A stretch of 45,031 bases of DNA from Candidatus Poribacteria bacterium (GTDB taxonomy: Bacteria > Poribacteria > WGA-4E > WGA-3G), in the NCBI GenBank assembly GCA_012271015.1, contig JAAXHD010000188.1:1-45031 (forward strand). The letters are read 5' to 3'. Positions 8,474 to 16,195 of the stretch are shown in pieces. The stretch's first letter is position 1. Every line of letters starts with the position of its first letter. The position numbers were made by a program, and so were the translations under genes. The notes beneath the pieces are model-generated. The model was not told where the DNA came from. It saw only the letters and a program-made list of their open reading frames with translations, and searched no databases.

Positions 8474-10453
8474 ATGGAAACAAATACAGATAACCAAAAG
8501 TCCCGAACCCGTGCCCGTTTTCCTGTTAAAAGTCTGCTTTTGCTGTTGAAGGTCTTACTCTGTTGCTCTCTCGCATTCCGCGCTGAGGCAGAGGATGCGT
8601 ACAGCCTATTTGGTAAGTTATTCCTATCCGGACGTGTTGAATACGATTTCACAAATAGACGGAACTTCCTCGCGGATACAGAGGAGGAGCGTGTTAGGCA
8701 AGACAGTTTCGATTTTGATCGTCTCTTTCGGCGCGGCTTCCATAGTGTCATGGTAATTGAGGAAACCGCAGGCAGTGTCAAAAATATTTTGAGTCTCGGA
8801 GAGGTCCCGACGACCTTCACGAAATTCACCTTCGATCAGATCGACCTAAGCGGTGTTCGTTGGGAGGTCCGCTCGAATCGCACCGATTGGACAATCCTAA
8901 TGGTGCCCGGTTTGCTCAATCGACTGAATGGACGTGAAGGAAGAGGCGAAAAATCTGGTATCGGTTTGCGTGAAGTTACAAAGTTTGGTAGATCCCAATT
9001 AGGACTCTCCTGGTACTTCCGAGAGACACCGGTATGGGCGGTAGATCTGGAAACCAATTTCACCAACTACGGTGTAAAAGCAGAAGTGGCTGTTACACCG
9101 AAGAGTGCGTTGCAGAAAAACTTAAGTTCACGTTTCGATGCAACGACAACAGTTCTCAAAGCATTCCAAACCGTTGGGGATACGATCTTTCAGGCGGAAG
9201 CGTATCGCGTTGGTCCACGGTTTGATGCCTCCCGATCCGTCGGCGATAACGATGACCAGGATCGCTACTCCGATAATACACCGCTCGACCCACCCTCCCT
9301 AATTATTCCCGGCGACCTTGATAAAAATAACAACGGTATCTTCGACTACGAGGATGACATTCTACTTTTCGATGTCGATGAGGATTTCTTAGACGAAAGC
9401 GATCTAAACAACAACGGCATCCGGGATGAGGAAGAGAACGATCAGGATCCGAATTACGAATTCGATGTTGGACTGCAAGGGATACGACTTTTCATGAACC
9501 GTAAACTGACTCATCAGGCAAGTGTCGTTGATTTAGATTTTGGATTGCAGATCGAAGAAAATCTCAGACTTAGGAATACGCCATCTTCAACAAAAGCGTT
9601 TACCAATCTGATTTATCGGAAAGAACTTGCCCGTGCCTCTTCACTTGTTTTCGAGAACGAATTGAAATTGGTGAAAGATCGGATTCCTGATGAGACGTGG
9701 TATTATGCTGGATTTCTGAGTGGAACGGAGGAAGCATTGTATCGGGCGCAGCCGGAGGTCCGGAAACTGGAGAGGGATGGGGGAGTGCAGTTTTTCTATA
9801 TTGATGGCGGCACCGAAGTTGAAAAACGGCGCAGAGATCCATTGCTGATGCAGAACGACCTGATTAACACTGCCAAGCTCACGTATGAATATTTGGGAAT
9901 TGAACGGATGGTCACGACAGCTCGCGCCAAAATTCAATACGACTACGATTTCGAAAAGGACAATAAACATTACGAGGTCGGGATCTTCAAAACCCTGTAC
10001 CGTTTGCGTCCCTCCAAGTCGCTGGAAATCAGTCCGATGTTCAAAACCACCGTTCGCAACGGCTTCCGAATGGCGGAGGATCGGCTTGAATATCTGTCCT
10101 TAGCTGGAGAAATTGAGGGTAGGGATGTCTCTCGTCGATTTCGATTACGCGAAATTGAACGTGCGAATGTACGGGATATGGCTTCGGCTCTTATCCTGAA
10201 GGTCGTCTATCAATTCACGAAAACCATCAAACTCACCGGTGGTGGTCAAATTCTCCTGTTCAACGATATGCTTGACAATGATAACGATTTTGTTCGTCAG
10301 GCGTTGTTGGCTGAAATGGAAAAGAGTTTTGTCGCTTACGAGAAGCGAATGTTTCTGCATATCGGCGCACGCTATATAGATCAGCGCGCCATCGGGGATG
10401 TGAACGATCAGAACTACATGGAAATTTTTGTGCGTGTCTTTGGGAAATTTTAA
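8474..10453 (+). CDS. Putative outer-membrane beta-barrel protein with calcium-binding loops
   Basis: A 659-residue protein read from the ATG at 8474. The N-terminus has basic residues, a leucine-rich core (KSLLLLLKVLLCCSLAF) and an AEA cleavage site before EDAYS, so it is a Sec substrate. About 260-320 residues in there is an Asp/Asn-rich stretch with two dockerin or EF-hand-like calcium loops (DLDKNNNGIFDYEDD and DLNNNGIRDEEEND). The remainder alternates polar and hydrophobic residues, and the last residue is Phe (VRVFGKF), the usual sorting signal of Gram-negative outer-membrane barrels. No named family is recognised. It follows the propeller lipoprotein by 109 bp and may act with it at the cell surface. 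Confidence 0.7.
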   Translation: METNTDNQKSRTRARFPVKSLLLLLKVLLCCSLAFRAEAEDAYSLFGKLFLSGRVEYDFTNRRNFLADTEEERVRQDSFDFDRLFRRGFHSVMVIEETAGSVKNILSLGEVPTTFTKFTFDQIDLSGVRWEVRSNRTDWTILMVPGLLNRLNGREGRGEKSGIGLREVTKFGRSQLGLSWYFRETPVWAVDLETNFTNYGVKAEVAVTPKSALQKNLSSRFDATTTVLKAFQTVGDTIFQAEAYRVGPRFDASRSVGDNDDQDRYSDNTPLDPPSLIIPGDLDKNNNGIFDYEDDILLFDVDEDFLDESDLNNNGIRDEEENDQDPNYEFDVGLQGIRLFMNRKLTHQASVVDLDFGLQIEENLRLRNTPSSTKAFTNLIYRKELARASSLVFENELKLVKDRIPDETWYYAGFLSGTEEALYRAQPEVRKLERDGGVQFFYIDGGTEVEKRRRDPLLMQNDLINTAKLTYEYLGIERMVTTARAKIQYDYDFEKDNKHYEVGIFKTLYRLRPSKSLEISPMFKTTVRNGFRMAEDRLEYLSLAGEIEGRDVSRRFRLREIERANVRDMASALILKVVYQFTKTIKLTGGGQILLFNDMLDNDNDFVRQALLAEMEKSFVAYEKRMFLHIGARYIDQRAIGDVNDQNYMEIFVRVFGKF

Positions 10454-10534
10454 ATCTTAAAACAGATATGGAAGGATGAAGGGATAGAACTCTCCCCGAC
10501 GTTTCAAAGCTGAAGAGCCTCTCAAGCAAACGAA

Positions 10535-10644
10535 TGAATCTTGCGTAAGTCCCATACAATTTCTTCGTGAGTCAAGTTCACGACGCAATTACATCCCACC
10601 ATGGGTTGATAACCCCTCGATTTCTATGAATCTTGCGTAAGCCC
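10535..10644. repeat. Two copies of a TGAATCTTGCGTAAG motif
   Basis: TGAATCTTGCGTAAG followed by TCCC or CCC is present at 10535-10553 and 10627-10644, 92 bp apart in the same orientation. The core CTTGCGTAAG is a small palindrome. Its role is unknown; it lies in the non-coding gap after the barrel gene. Confidence 0.5.
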
Positions 10645-10674
10645 TAAATAATCATCAACCTGAAGAAGAAGCCG

Positions 10675-10764
10675 ATGAGCAAACATAATAGAATCTATTG
10701 GAACCTTGCTGCATTTACTCTTATCTTTATCGGTTTAGGTGCTTCGATCTACCTCAGGAGATGA
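10675..10764 (+). CDS. Possible 29-residue single-pass membrane peptide
   Basis: ATG at 10675 opens a 29-codon frame (MSKHNRIYWN, then a hydrophobic run with TLIFIGLGASIY, ending LRR). It has one predicted transmembrane helix with basic ends, a purine-rich GAAGAAG upstream, and stops four bases before the TTG start of the next gene. The frame carries the AGGAG that serves that gene. Small membrane peptides of this shape are often real but can be chance; support is position and composition only. Confidence 0.45.
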   Translation: MSKHNRIYWNLAAFTLIFIGLGASIYLRR

Positions 10765-10767
10765 AAA

Positions 10768-11820
10768 TTGGTTATGAGAAAATTAATATACAGTCTGTTG
10801 ATCGGGATTGTCTTAGCGGGTTGTGGTGAAGATGAGACGGTTGAAGAACAACCTGAGATAAACCAAACCGAAGTCATTGATGGGACGCCGTTTCGCGTGA
10901 TTATTTCGGAGAAGGATGGTGCCTCGATGGTTTTGCTCCCCGCAGGTTCTTTTGAAATGGGGGACCATTTCGATGAAGGCACGGCAGATGAACTCCCTGT
11001 CCACCAAGTGGAGTTGGACGCTTTTTATATCGATCGATATGAAGTGACAATTGGACAATATAAACGTTTTCTAAAAGAGACAGTCCACGGAACTTTACCG
11101 GACCAAACACCTAATTGGATAGCAGAAAAGGCGATTGTACTCGCACAAAAAGGCGTGCAGCAGTTGGTCGATTTCACCACACCCACCGACAATCACCCCG
11201 TAGTAGGTATCACGTTTAACGAGGCCGAAGCCTATGCTCAGTGGGCGGGAAAACGGCTACCCACTGAAGCTGAATGGGAGTACGCAGCACGAGGCGGGTT
11301 AGTCGGGAAACGGTACGTTTGGGGAAATCAGCCTCCCGAAGGAACAGACTGCAATTTTACCGGTTCCGTTGGCGGAAAACAGGCTGATGACGGTTATTTA
11401 TATACAGCACCGGTCGGGAGTTATAACGCTAACGGCTACGGATTATATGATATGACGGGGAACGTCTGGGAATGGTGTGCGGATTGGTATAGTGACAGTT
11501 ATTATGCAGATTCTGCTCCGGACAATCCAAAGGGTCCAGAAACGGGAACCGAACGAGTATTAAGAGGCAGCGGATGGTCAAGTTATCTTCAGCACCTACG
11601 ACTGTCCCGCCGTCTAAAACTCTCTCCTACAGCGACTGGATTTCCGCAGTCAGTCGAATATTCAGGCTTGAAGAAACCAGTTTTGGATAAGAACATCCCT
11701 ATAGAGAAGAAAAAACAAAATCAGGAACAGAAACCACAAGTGAAACCAACTTTGAAAAAATCGGTGCCCGACAATACCGTCTGGATCGGCTTTCGGTGTG
11801 TGGCAGATCTGATTCAATGA
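10768..11820 (+). CDS. SUMF1/FGE-fold lipoprotein, catalytic cysteines absent
   Basis: A 350-residue lipoprotein: short basic start, hydrophobic segment and lipobox VLAGC near residue 19. The body is the formylglycine-generating-enzyme (SUMF1) fold: LLPAGSFEMGD, FYIDRYEVTIGQYKRFL, AGKRLPTEAEWEYAARGG, YDMTGNVWEWCADWY, RVLRGSGW and the closing WIGFRCV. In true sulfatase-activating FGE two cysteines follow the RGGSW motif; here that stretch is RGSGWSSYLQHLRLSRR without cysteine, so it is probably not a formylglycine generator. A Lys/Pro/Gln-rich insertion of about 40 residues precedes the final strand. The TTG at 10768 has AGGAG at ideal spacing; the ATG at 10774 is the alternative. Confidence 0.85.
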   Translation: MVMRKLIYSLLIGIVLAGCGEDETVEEQPEINQTEVIDGTPFRVIISEKDGASMVLLPAGSFEMGDHFDEGTADELPVHQVELDAFYIDRYEVTIGQYKRFLKETVHGTLPDQTPNWIAEKAIVLAQKGVQQLVDFTTPTDNHPVVGITFNEAEAYAQWAGKRLPTEAEWEYAARGGLVGKRYVWGNQPPEGTDCNFTGSVGGKQADDGYLYTAPVGSYNANGYGLYDMTGNVWEWCADWYSDSYYADSAPDNPKGPETGTERVLRGSGWSSYLQHLRLSRRLKLSPTATGFPQSVEYSGLKKPVLDKNIPIEKKKQNQEQKPQVKPTLKKSVPDNTVWIGFRCVADLIQ

Positions 11821-11901
11821 AACGAAAAACGTCCGTTGGAAAACACGCATCCACGATAAAGGATATGCATCGCAGTGGTTTGGGAAAATCAGGCAAGTTT
11901 C

Positions 11902-13806
11902 ATGCTAAGTCCGTTTTTTGCAATTTTACTTGCGCTCAGCTGCTTGGTCTTTATTGCCCACACACAAGAGGAAATTATGCATAATCAAGGAACCTCCAAA
12001 GCGTTGATTGTAGATATGGTGCGTGCAGTGGGCAGCGACTCAGAGATCAATGTCAATCCATTGTCGGATAGCCAGAAAACATCCAGATTCACTGGAGCGA
12101 ACGAAGTGATTCAAGAGTGGATTAAGGAGAACGGGGAATCGATTATCGACACTCGCGGCGGTCCCTTTGAACCTACCGACCAATACGTCACAACCTACAA
12201 GGATAGCAGAGTCTACGTTCATGTGCTTTCTTGGGAGGGAAAGAACAATATCACCCTTCCAGCCATCACCGATCGGGTGGTGAAGAACGCGTGGATTCTG
12301 GAACATCCTACAGCAGATGGTGCTTCGTGGGGCATTGTGAGACAGCATCCATGGGGACTTTTGATCGTGGTCCCGGAGGAATACCAAAACGGTGTTGACG
12401 ACATCGTCGTTCTTGATATTGAAGGGGATCCCGCTACGCTTAAGAAACCGCAGTTGGTTGAAGCAGATCCTTCGTCGGTTATTTATCTTTTTGGGGACAG
12501 CGCCAAGACAGATGGCGGTCTTGCACATTTGCAGGCACAGGACTGGATTGAGGGTTGGAACAAACCATCCGCTTCACTTTCATGGAAGGTGAAACTCCCG
12601 GTGCCTTCTGATTATGAAATTGCGCTAACCTACACTGCTGATGTTGATGCAATAGGTTCAACGTTCGAGATTACCACAGGACAAGGCAAAATTACTTGGA
12701 CAGTCCGCCAAACGACAGGATGGGCAGGGGATTCGCAGAATTTTGAACGGGTACCGCTTCAGGAGACATTGCACGTTCCCCAAGGTGAAAGTCCAATTAC
12801 ACTGCGTCTCATCGGAGAGGCGAACTCTACAGAAAACGTAAAAATCCATTCGCTTGAGCTGATTTCACCCACAGCGGCAAAGGCAACGATTGCTTCAAGG
12901 AAAAAGGCTCAAAAGATACGAGCGAGTACCGATTGGTTCGTCAAGGCGAAATATGGCGTGATGTTCCATTGGTCAACAACGACACAGCCGCTACGTGGTC
13001 CACAAAAATCCTATCCAGAAGCGGTGAACGCTTTTGATATCGATATTTTCGCCGATATGGTGCGTGAAACTGGGGCGGGCTACGTCATTTTCACTGCTGT
13101 CCACGGAATTATGCATTTCCCTGCTCCACTGAAATCGATCGAAGCGGTTATACCGGAACGCATTTGTGAACGCGATCTAATTGGAGAGATGGCTGACGCG
13201 CTGCAAAAACATGATATACCCCTTATTCTCTATTTCCATCATGGCGTTGGAGATACAGAGTGGATGAAAGCCACTGGGTTTTTAAGTCCAGACAAGTCGG
13301 AATTTTTCAGAATTGAACGCGATATTCTTACCGAGATCGGACACCGATACGGCAAAAAGGTTGCGGGATACTGGTTTGATGATCGGTATCCCCTCCAACC
13401 GTTTGAAGAATTATATGAAGCGACCAAAGTTGGGAATCCTGACCGTATTGTCGCTTGGAACAGTTGGATTCTCCCTAAAACGACTGAATTTCAAGAGTAC
13501 TACGGTGGTGAGTTTGGCGGTGCTCTCGTAAATCCACCAGCAAGTTTCTTTGCCGAAGATGGCAGCGCAAGTGGATTACAACCACACGGTATGATCTTTC
13601 TTGATGATCCTTGGCAGCATGGATATCCAGAGACCGATATTGCGCCACCCGTATTTGCCACTCAGCGGCTTATTGATTATGTGCAGATCTGTATTGCCCA
13701 GAAGTTGGTAATTACAATGAACATGGGGATTACTCAGGATGGAAAAGTCTCACCTGCAACACTTGAGCAGATAAGAACCTTACGACAAGCGATTCGAGGG
13801 GAATAG
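11902..13806 (+). CDS. GH29 (alpha-L-fucosidase)-like protein with permuted domain order
   Basis: About 634 residues, beginning with a hydrophobic signal-like segment (MLSPFFAILLALSCLVFI). A GTG at 11875 is an alternative start and the N-terminus is uncertain. Residues about 70-170 resemble the C-terminal beta domain of GH29 fucosidases (EWIKENGESIIDTRGGPF, YVHVLSW, ITLPAI). A second beta-sandwich follows, and the TIM barrel comes last (KYGVMFHWS, then DIFADMVRETGAGYVIFTA, and KKVAGYWFDDR, where the Asp after Phe is the likely nucleophile position). In ordinary GH29 enzymes the barrel is first. The role is probably extracellular fucose or related deoxysugar cleavage; substrate specificity is not readable. 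Confidence 0.72.
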   Translation: MLSPFFAILLALSCLVFIAHTQEEIMHNQGTSKALIVDMVRAVGSDSEINVNPLSDSQKTSRFTGANEVIQEWIKENGESIIDTRGGPFEPTDQYVTTYKDSRVYVHVLSWEGKNNITLPAITDRVVKNAWILEHPTADGASWGIVRQHPWGLLIVVPEEYQNGVDDIVVLDIEGDPATLKKPQLVEADPSSVIYLFGDSAKTDGGLAHLQAQDWIEGWNKPSASLSWKVKLPVPSDYEIALTYTADVDAIGSTFEITTGQGKITWTVRQTTGWAGDSQNFERVPLQETLHVPQGESPITLRLIGEANSTENVKIHSLELISPTAAKATIASRKKAQKIRASTDWFVKAKYGVMFHWSTTTQPLRGPQKSYPEAVNAFDIDIFADMVRETGAGYVIFTAVHGIMHFPAPLKSIEAVIPERICERDLIGEMADALQKHDIPLILYFHHGVGDTEWMKATGFLSPDKSEFFRIERDILTEIGHRYGKKVAGYWFDDRYPLQPFEELYEATKVGNPDRIVAWNSWILPKTTEFQEYYGGEFGGALVNPPASFFAEDGSASGLQPHGMIFLDDPWQHGYPETDIAPPVFATQRLIDYVQICIAQKLVITMNMGITQDGKVSPATLEQIRTLRQAIRGE

Positions 13807-13831
13807 TCATTGGAAGAATGGTTCTCGGTAT

Positions 13832-13874
13832 GGATTTCTGCGAAATCCTTTCAGTTATCAGTTATTGGTTAAAG
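13832..13874. repeat. Hairpin plus TTTCAGTTATCAGTTA tail
   Basis: GGATTT, loop CTGC, GAAATCC (13832-13848) is followed by TTTCAGTTATCAGTTATTGG. The same architecture with an unrelated stem sequence occurs at 31815-31851. The stem and T run could also act as a weak terminator for the fucosidase-like gene. Confidence 0.6.
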
Positions 13875-13962
13875 ACGCGAGCGTAACGAAGTCGTTTCTG
13901 TTACCACACAACTCTTGTTCGATAATCGAGAAGTGGCAATTTGAACCAAGGTAGTCTCTCCG

Positions 13963-14931
13963 CTACGATTCCTCCGACGTTTCTGACGCGTTCTGTTGCA
14001 CACGCAAGGCTTCGAGTTCGGTCCGAAAAGTCGACATATCATTGATTCTCACTGCCCCGATAGCACTAATGACAGGATCATAAGCACTTGCCCCGCTCCC
14101 TCCAACAAACAGTGCAACACCCTCTTGGATTCCACGTCGAAGTTTGCGCAATTCATTTACCAAGTGTGGATCATCTGTGGGATAAACGATACTCAACCCA
14201 ATTGCTTTTGCCCCATTTTGCACTGCACATCCTACAATTTCTTCAACTGGCAGATTGGGACCGAGATAGGTGACTTGCCATCCTTGCGAGGCTGCAGTCG
14301 TTCCTGCAATTAATGCGCCGATTTCGTGGAGCTGCCCCCGAGGTGTCGCGACCACTAAGTTTGGCATTGAGGTGGATATATCATATCCTTGGCAAATATT
14401 GCCCAACAGTGTCCGGACAACCGCCGCGGTAAGATGTTCGTGGGCAATCCGCAAAGTTCCTGCCTTCCACTGTTCACCAACTTCCTGCATCAACGGTGTA
14501 ATCAACTTTTCCAAAAAAATAGGCTGGCTAAAGGCGACTGATGCCGCGAAGAGTGTTGACTCAAGTGCTTGTGCTTCAAACTGCTTAACCGCTGCGATGC
14601 ACGAAGCGATGTAAAAACGAAGCGATGTTTCTTGTGGGACTACCTCTTTCGCAATCTGAGGAAGCTGAGCGACCGTTCCACCTATTGCAATGAGCTCCAG
14701 AGGTTCTTCACTCGACAACTTTGCTATTCGTCCAATGTTATGCCCCGCCTCAGTCGCCAGACGAAGCAACGTGAGACGCAGTATATCCGCATCGGAATAG
14801 AGACGGCGATTCGTTTCAGTTCGCAGCGGTGTGACCACATCGTACCGTTTCTCCCACGCCCGAATGATAAATTGTGTTAATCCTGTCTGACTGGCAACGG
14901 TTTTAATACCGTGTTTGTGTTCATCCACCAT
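13963..14931 (-). CDS. MerR-family B12-binding photoregulator (CarH/LitR type)
   Basis: A 322-residue regulator. Residues 1-70 form a MerR winged helix (IKTVASQTGLTQFIIRAWEKRY, RLYSDADILRL). The middle is the four-helix cap of cobalamin sensors with the Trp and Glu-His positions seen in CarH (EQWKAGTLRIAHEH). The C-terminal Rossmann-like domain carries the B12-ligand His in GQLHEIGAL, then GWQVTYLGPNLP and VGGSGAS. CarH proteins bind adenosylcobalamin in the dark, repress carotenoid genes and release DNA in light. It is divergent from a carotenoid operon, so it is the obvious regulator of that operon and probably of itself. The ATG at 14931 has GAGGG eight bases upstream. Confidence 0.88.
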   Translation of the reverse strand: MVDEHKHGIKTVASQTGLTQFIIRAWEKRYDVVTPLRTETNRRLYSDADILRLTLLRLATEAGHNIGRIAKLSSEEPLELIAIGGTVAQLPQIAKEVVPQETSLRFYIASCIAAVKQFEAQALESTLFAASVAFSQPIFLEKLITPLMQEVGEQWKAGTLRIAHEHLTAAVVRTLLGNICQGYDISTSMPNLVVATPRGQLHEIGALIAGTTAASQGWQVTYLGPNLPVEEIVGCAVQNGAKAIGLSIVYPTDDPHLVNELRKLRRGIQEGVALFVGGSGASAYDPVISAIGAVRINDMSTFRTELEALRVQQNASETSEES

Positions 14932-15120
14932 CAACTTTTCCCTCTTTTATTTTTCTTATTGTTTTACATTCCTTCGGCACCGCTGAGTCAACAGCAAGAG
15001 CAGCATATCAAATATAATTTCAGTTAAATGAGAATGGTTCATAAATAATGACAATTGCGACGATAATCACTAACACCTCAGTTTATATCGGCATCGTGGG
15101 ATAGAGCCTCTTTTGTAGCA

Positions 15121-15167
15121 CAATCTGTTAGATTGGGTCTTTGCCGGATGTGATGTGTTAGATCGCC
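15121..15167. promoter_or_regulatory. Candidate regulator-binding repeats upstream of the crt operon
   Basis: CAATCTGTTAGATTG at 15121-15135 is a perfect palindrome with a three-base centre. Its right part, TGTTAGATTG, recurs as TGTTAGATCG at 15156-15165, 30 bp downstream and so close to three helical turns. A tetrameric B12-MerR regulator could use such sites. It may instead be a dispersed genomic repeat. Confidence 0.3.
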
Positions 15168-15176
15168 CCTATCAGT

Positions 15177-15316
15177 CCGCAAACTAAATGAAGTTTAAAA
15201 AAAAATAAATCGGTAATTTGGCGAGGTTAGAAACCTCGCCAGCGGCGCGGGGGACACCCGCCTCGTGAGGACAGGAAATTACCAAATTAAAAAATTAATC
15301 TTCATACAGTTTGCGG
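15177..15316. mobile_element. MITE-like element with imperfect terminal inverted repeats
   Basis: About 140 bp bounded by CCGCAAACT at 15177 and AGTTTGCGG ending at 15316. The inverted repeats extend imperfectly for some 44 bp through ATGAAG and GGTAATTT. The centre contains the GGCGAGGTT palindrome (15220-15240) also found at 26965 and 41103. No transposase is encoded. I see no clear target-site duplication. It sits just upstream of the truncated idi remnant. Confidence 0.6.
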
Positions 15317-15358
15317 TACAAAGATGCATGAATAATGAATCACTCTCAGTTAAATTGA

Positions 15359-15613
15359 ATCCCATCATACAGATTCACTATCCAACTCGACAATAGCTTA
15401 TTTGAGCACGAGCTCGACCATGTCTTTGTTGGACATTATAGCGGTCAACCTATTCCGAATCCGGACGAAGTTGATGATTGGAAGTGGATGGACATACGGG
15501 TGTTGAAGCAGGATGTTCGGGAGAACCCCAAAAATTACACATACTGGTTCAAACTGGCGTTAGATCGCGTTGTTGAACACTCCCAAAAAATTAGTTTTTG
15601 CGATGAAACTTAA
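15359..15613 (+). pseudogene. idi: 5'-truncated isopentenyl-diphosphate isomerase (type I, Nudix) remnant
   Basis: A frame without a start codon encodes the last third of a type I IPP isomerase: IQLDNSLFEHELDHVFVGHY, then PNPDEVDDWKWMDI, ENPKNYTYWFKLALDRV. The EHE-DHVF motif holds metal ligands of the enzyme. The N-terminal two thirds, including the Nudix box, is missing; upstream sequence is repeat and MITE-like. No ATG, GTG or TTG precedes the conserved part in frame. Its stop codon overlaps the next gene's start (15603) by 11 bases, like the other junctions in this operon, so idi was probably once its first gene. IPP isomerase makes DMAPP for carotenoid precursors; another copy or idi2 would be needed unless the MEP pathway suffices. 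Confidence 0.82.
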
Positions 15614-16178
15614 CCGATGTGTTTATATAAGTTTGATATTAGCATTGATTTTCTCGTTGCGAGTTGACGGTGCTGCGTCCGAGAAATTGGTAGAAGAAAT
15701 GCTGGAAGTTGCACGAAAGCAATTCTACACCGCGATCGAAGACGAGAAACGGATTGAACCGACAATTTCGTTGCTTAAACGAATTGGACAAGTGGAACCG
15801 AAGTACACTGGACGGACACAGGTCTATATTGGTTCACTTATTGCGCTGAGAGGCAAACACGCATTTCTTCCGCACACTAAACTCAAGTGGGCGAAGCGCG
15901 GTTTAGCAATCATGGATAGCGGCTTGCAGAAAAGTTCAAACGATATTGAAGCTCTTTTCATCCACGGTACGACCTGCTATTATCTTCCATTCTTTTTCAG
16001 ACGTGGTGATGACGCTCAGCGCGATTTCAGGGAAATTATCAAATTGATGCCACAGCAGATGGATATCTATAACCCGAAGTTAATGACACAGGTCGTTGTG
16101 TTCTTACTTGAAAATGCAAAATTGACGGATGACGAGAAAGTATACCTCCAAACGTTGAAAGACAGATTACAACCGTAG
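15603..16178 (+). CDS. Exported helical-repeat protein of unknown function in the crt operon
   Basis: A 191-residue protein from the ATG at 15603. It begins with a signal peptide (MKLNRCVYISLILALIFSLRVDGAAS). The mature part is helical and TPR-like: KLVEEMLEVARKQFYTAIED, LLKRIGQVEPKYTGR, then KLKWAKRGLAIMDSGLQKS and EALFIHGTTCYYLPFFFRRGDDAQRDF as fragments of a repeated helix-turn-helix pattern. I do not recognise a named family. It is the first intact gene of the carotenoid operon, 17 bp upstream of the lycopene cyclase, so a periplasmic role linked to pigment handling is possible but unproven. Confidence 0.7.
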   Translation: MKLNRCVYISLILALIFSLRVDGAASEKLVEEMLEVARKQFYTAIEDEKRIEPTISLLKRIGQVEPKYTGRTQVYIGSLIALRGKHAFLPHTKLKWAKRGLAIMDSGLQKSSNDIEALFIHGTTCYYLPFFFRRGDDAQRDFREIIKLMPQQMDIYNPKLMTQVVVFLLENAKLTDDEKVYLQTLKDRLQP

Positions 16179-16195
16179 CACCGAGCCGCATATCA

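Larger units (their letters stand above)
14932..15358. other. Divergent regulatory region between the carH-like gene and the crt operon
   Basis: No gene. On the minus strand TTGACT near 14990 lies about 17 bp from an AT-rich TGTAAA, a possible promoter for the regulator. It also holds candidate operator repeats (15126-15167) and a MITE-like element (15177-15316). The promoter of the carotenoid operon should be here but I cannot pick it with confidence. Confidence 0.5.

Noticed and set aside
10768..11820. Active formylglycine-generating enzyme
   Set aside because: The catalytic cysteines are absent at the expected place.
14932..15358. Additional idi sequence or another gene upstream of the idi remnant
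   Set aside because: I read the three forward frames and found no Nudix box or other isomerase motif, only repeats and stops.
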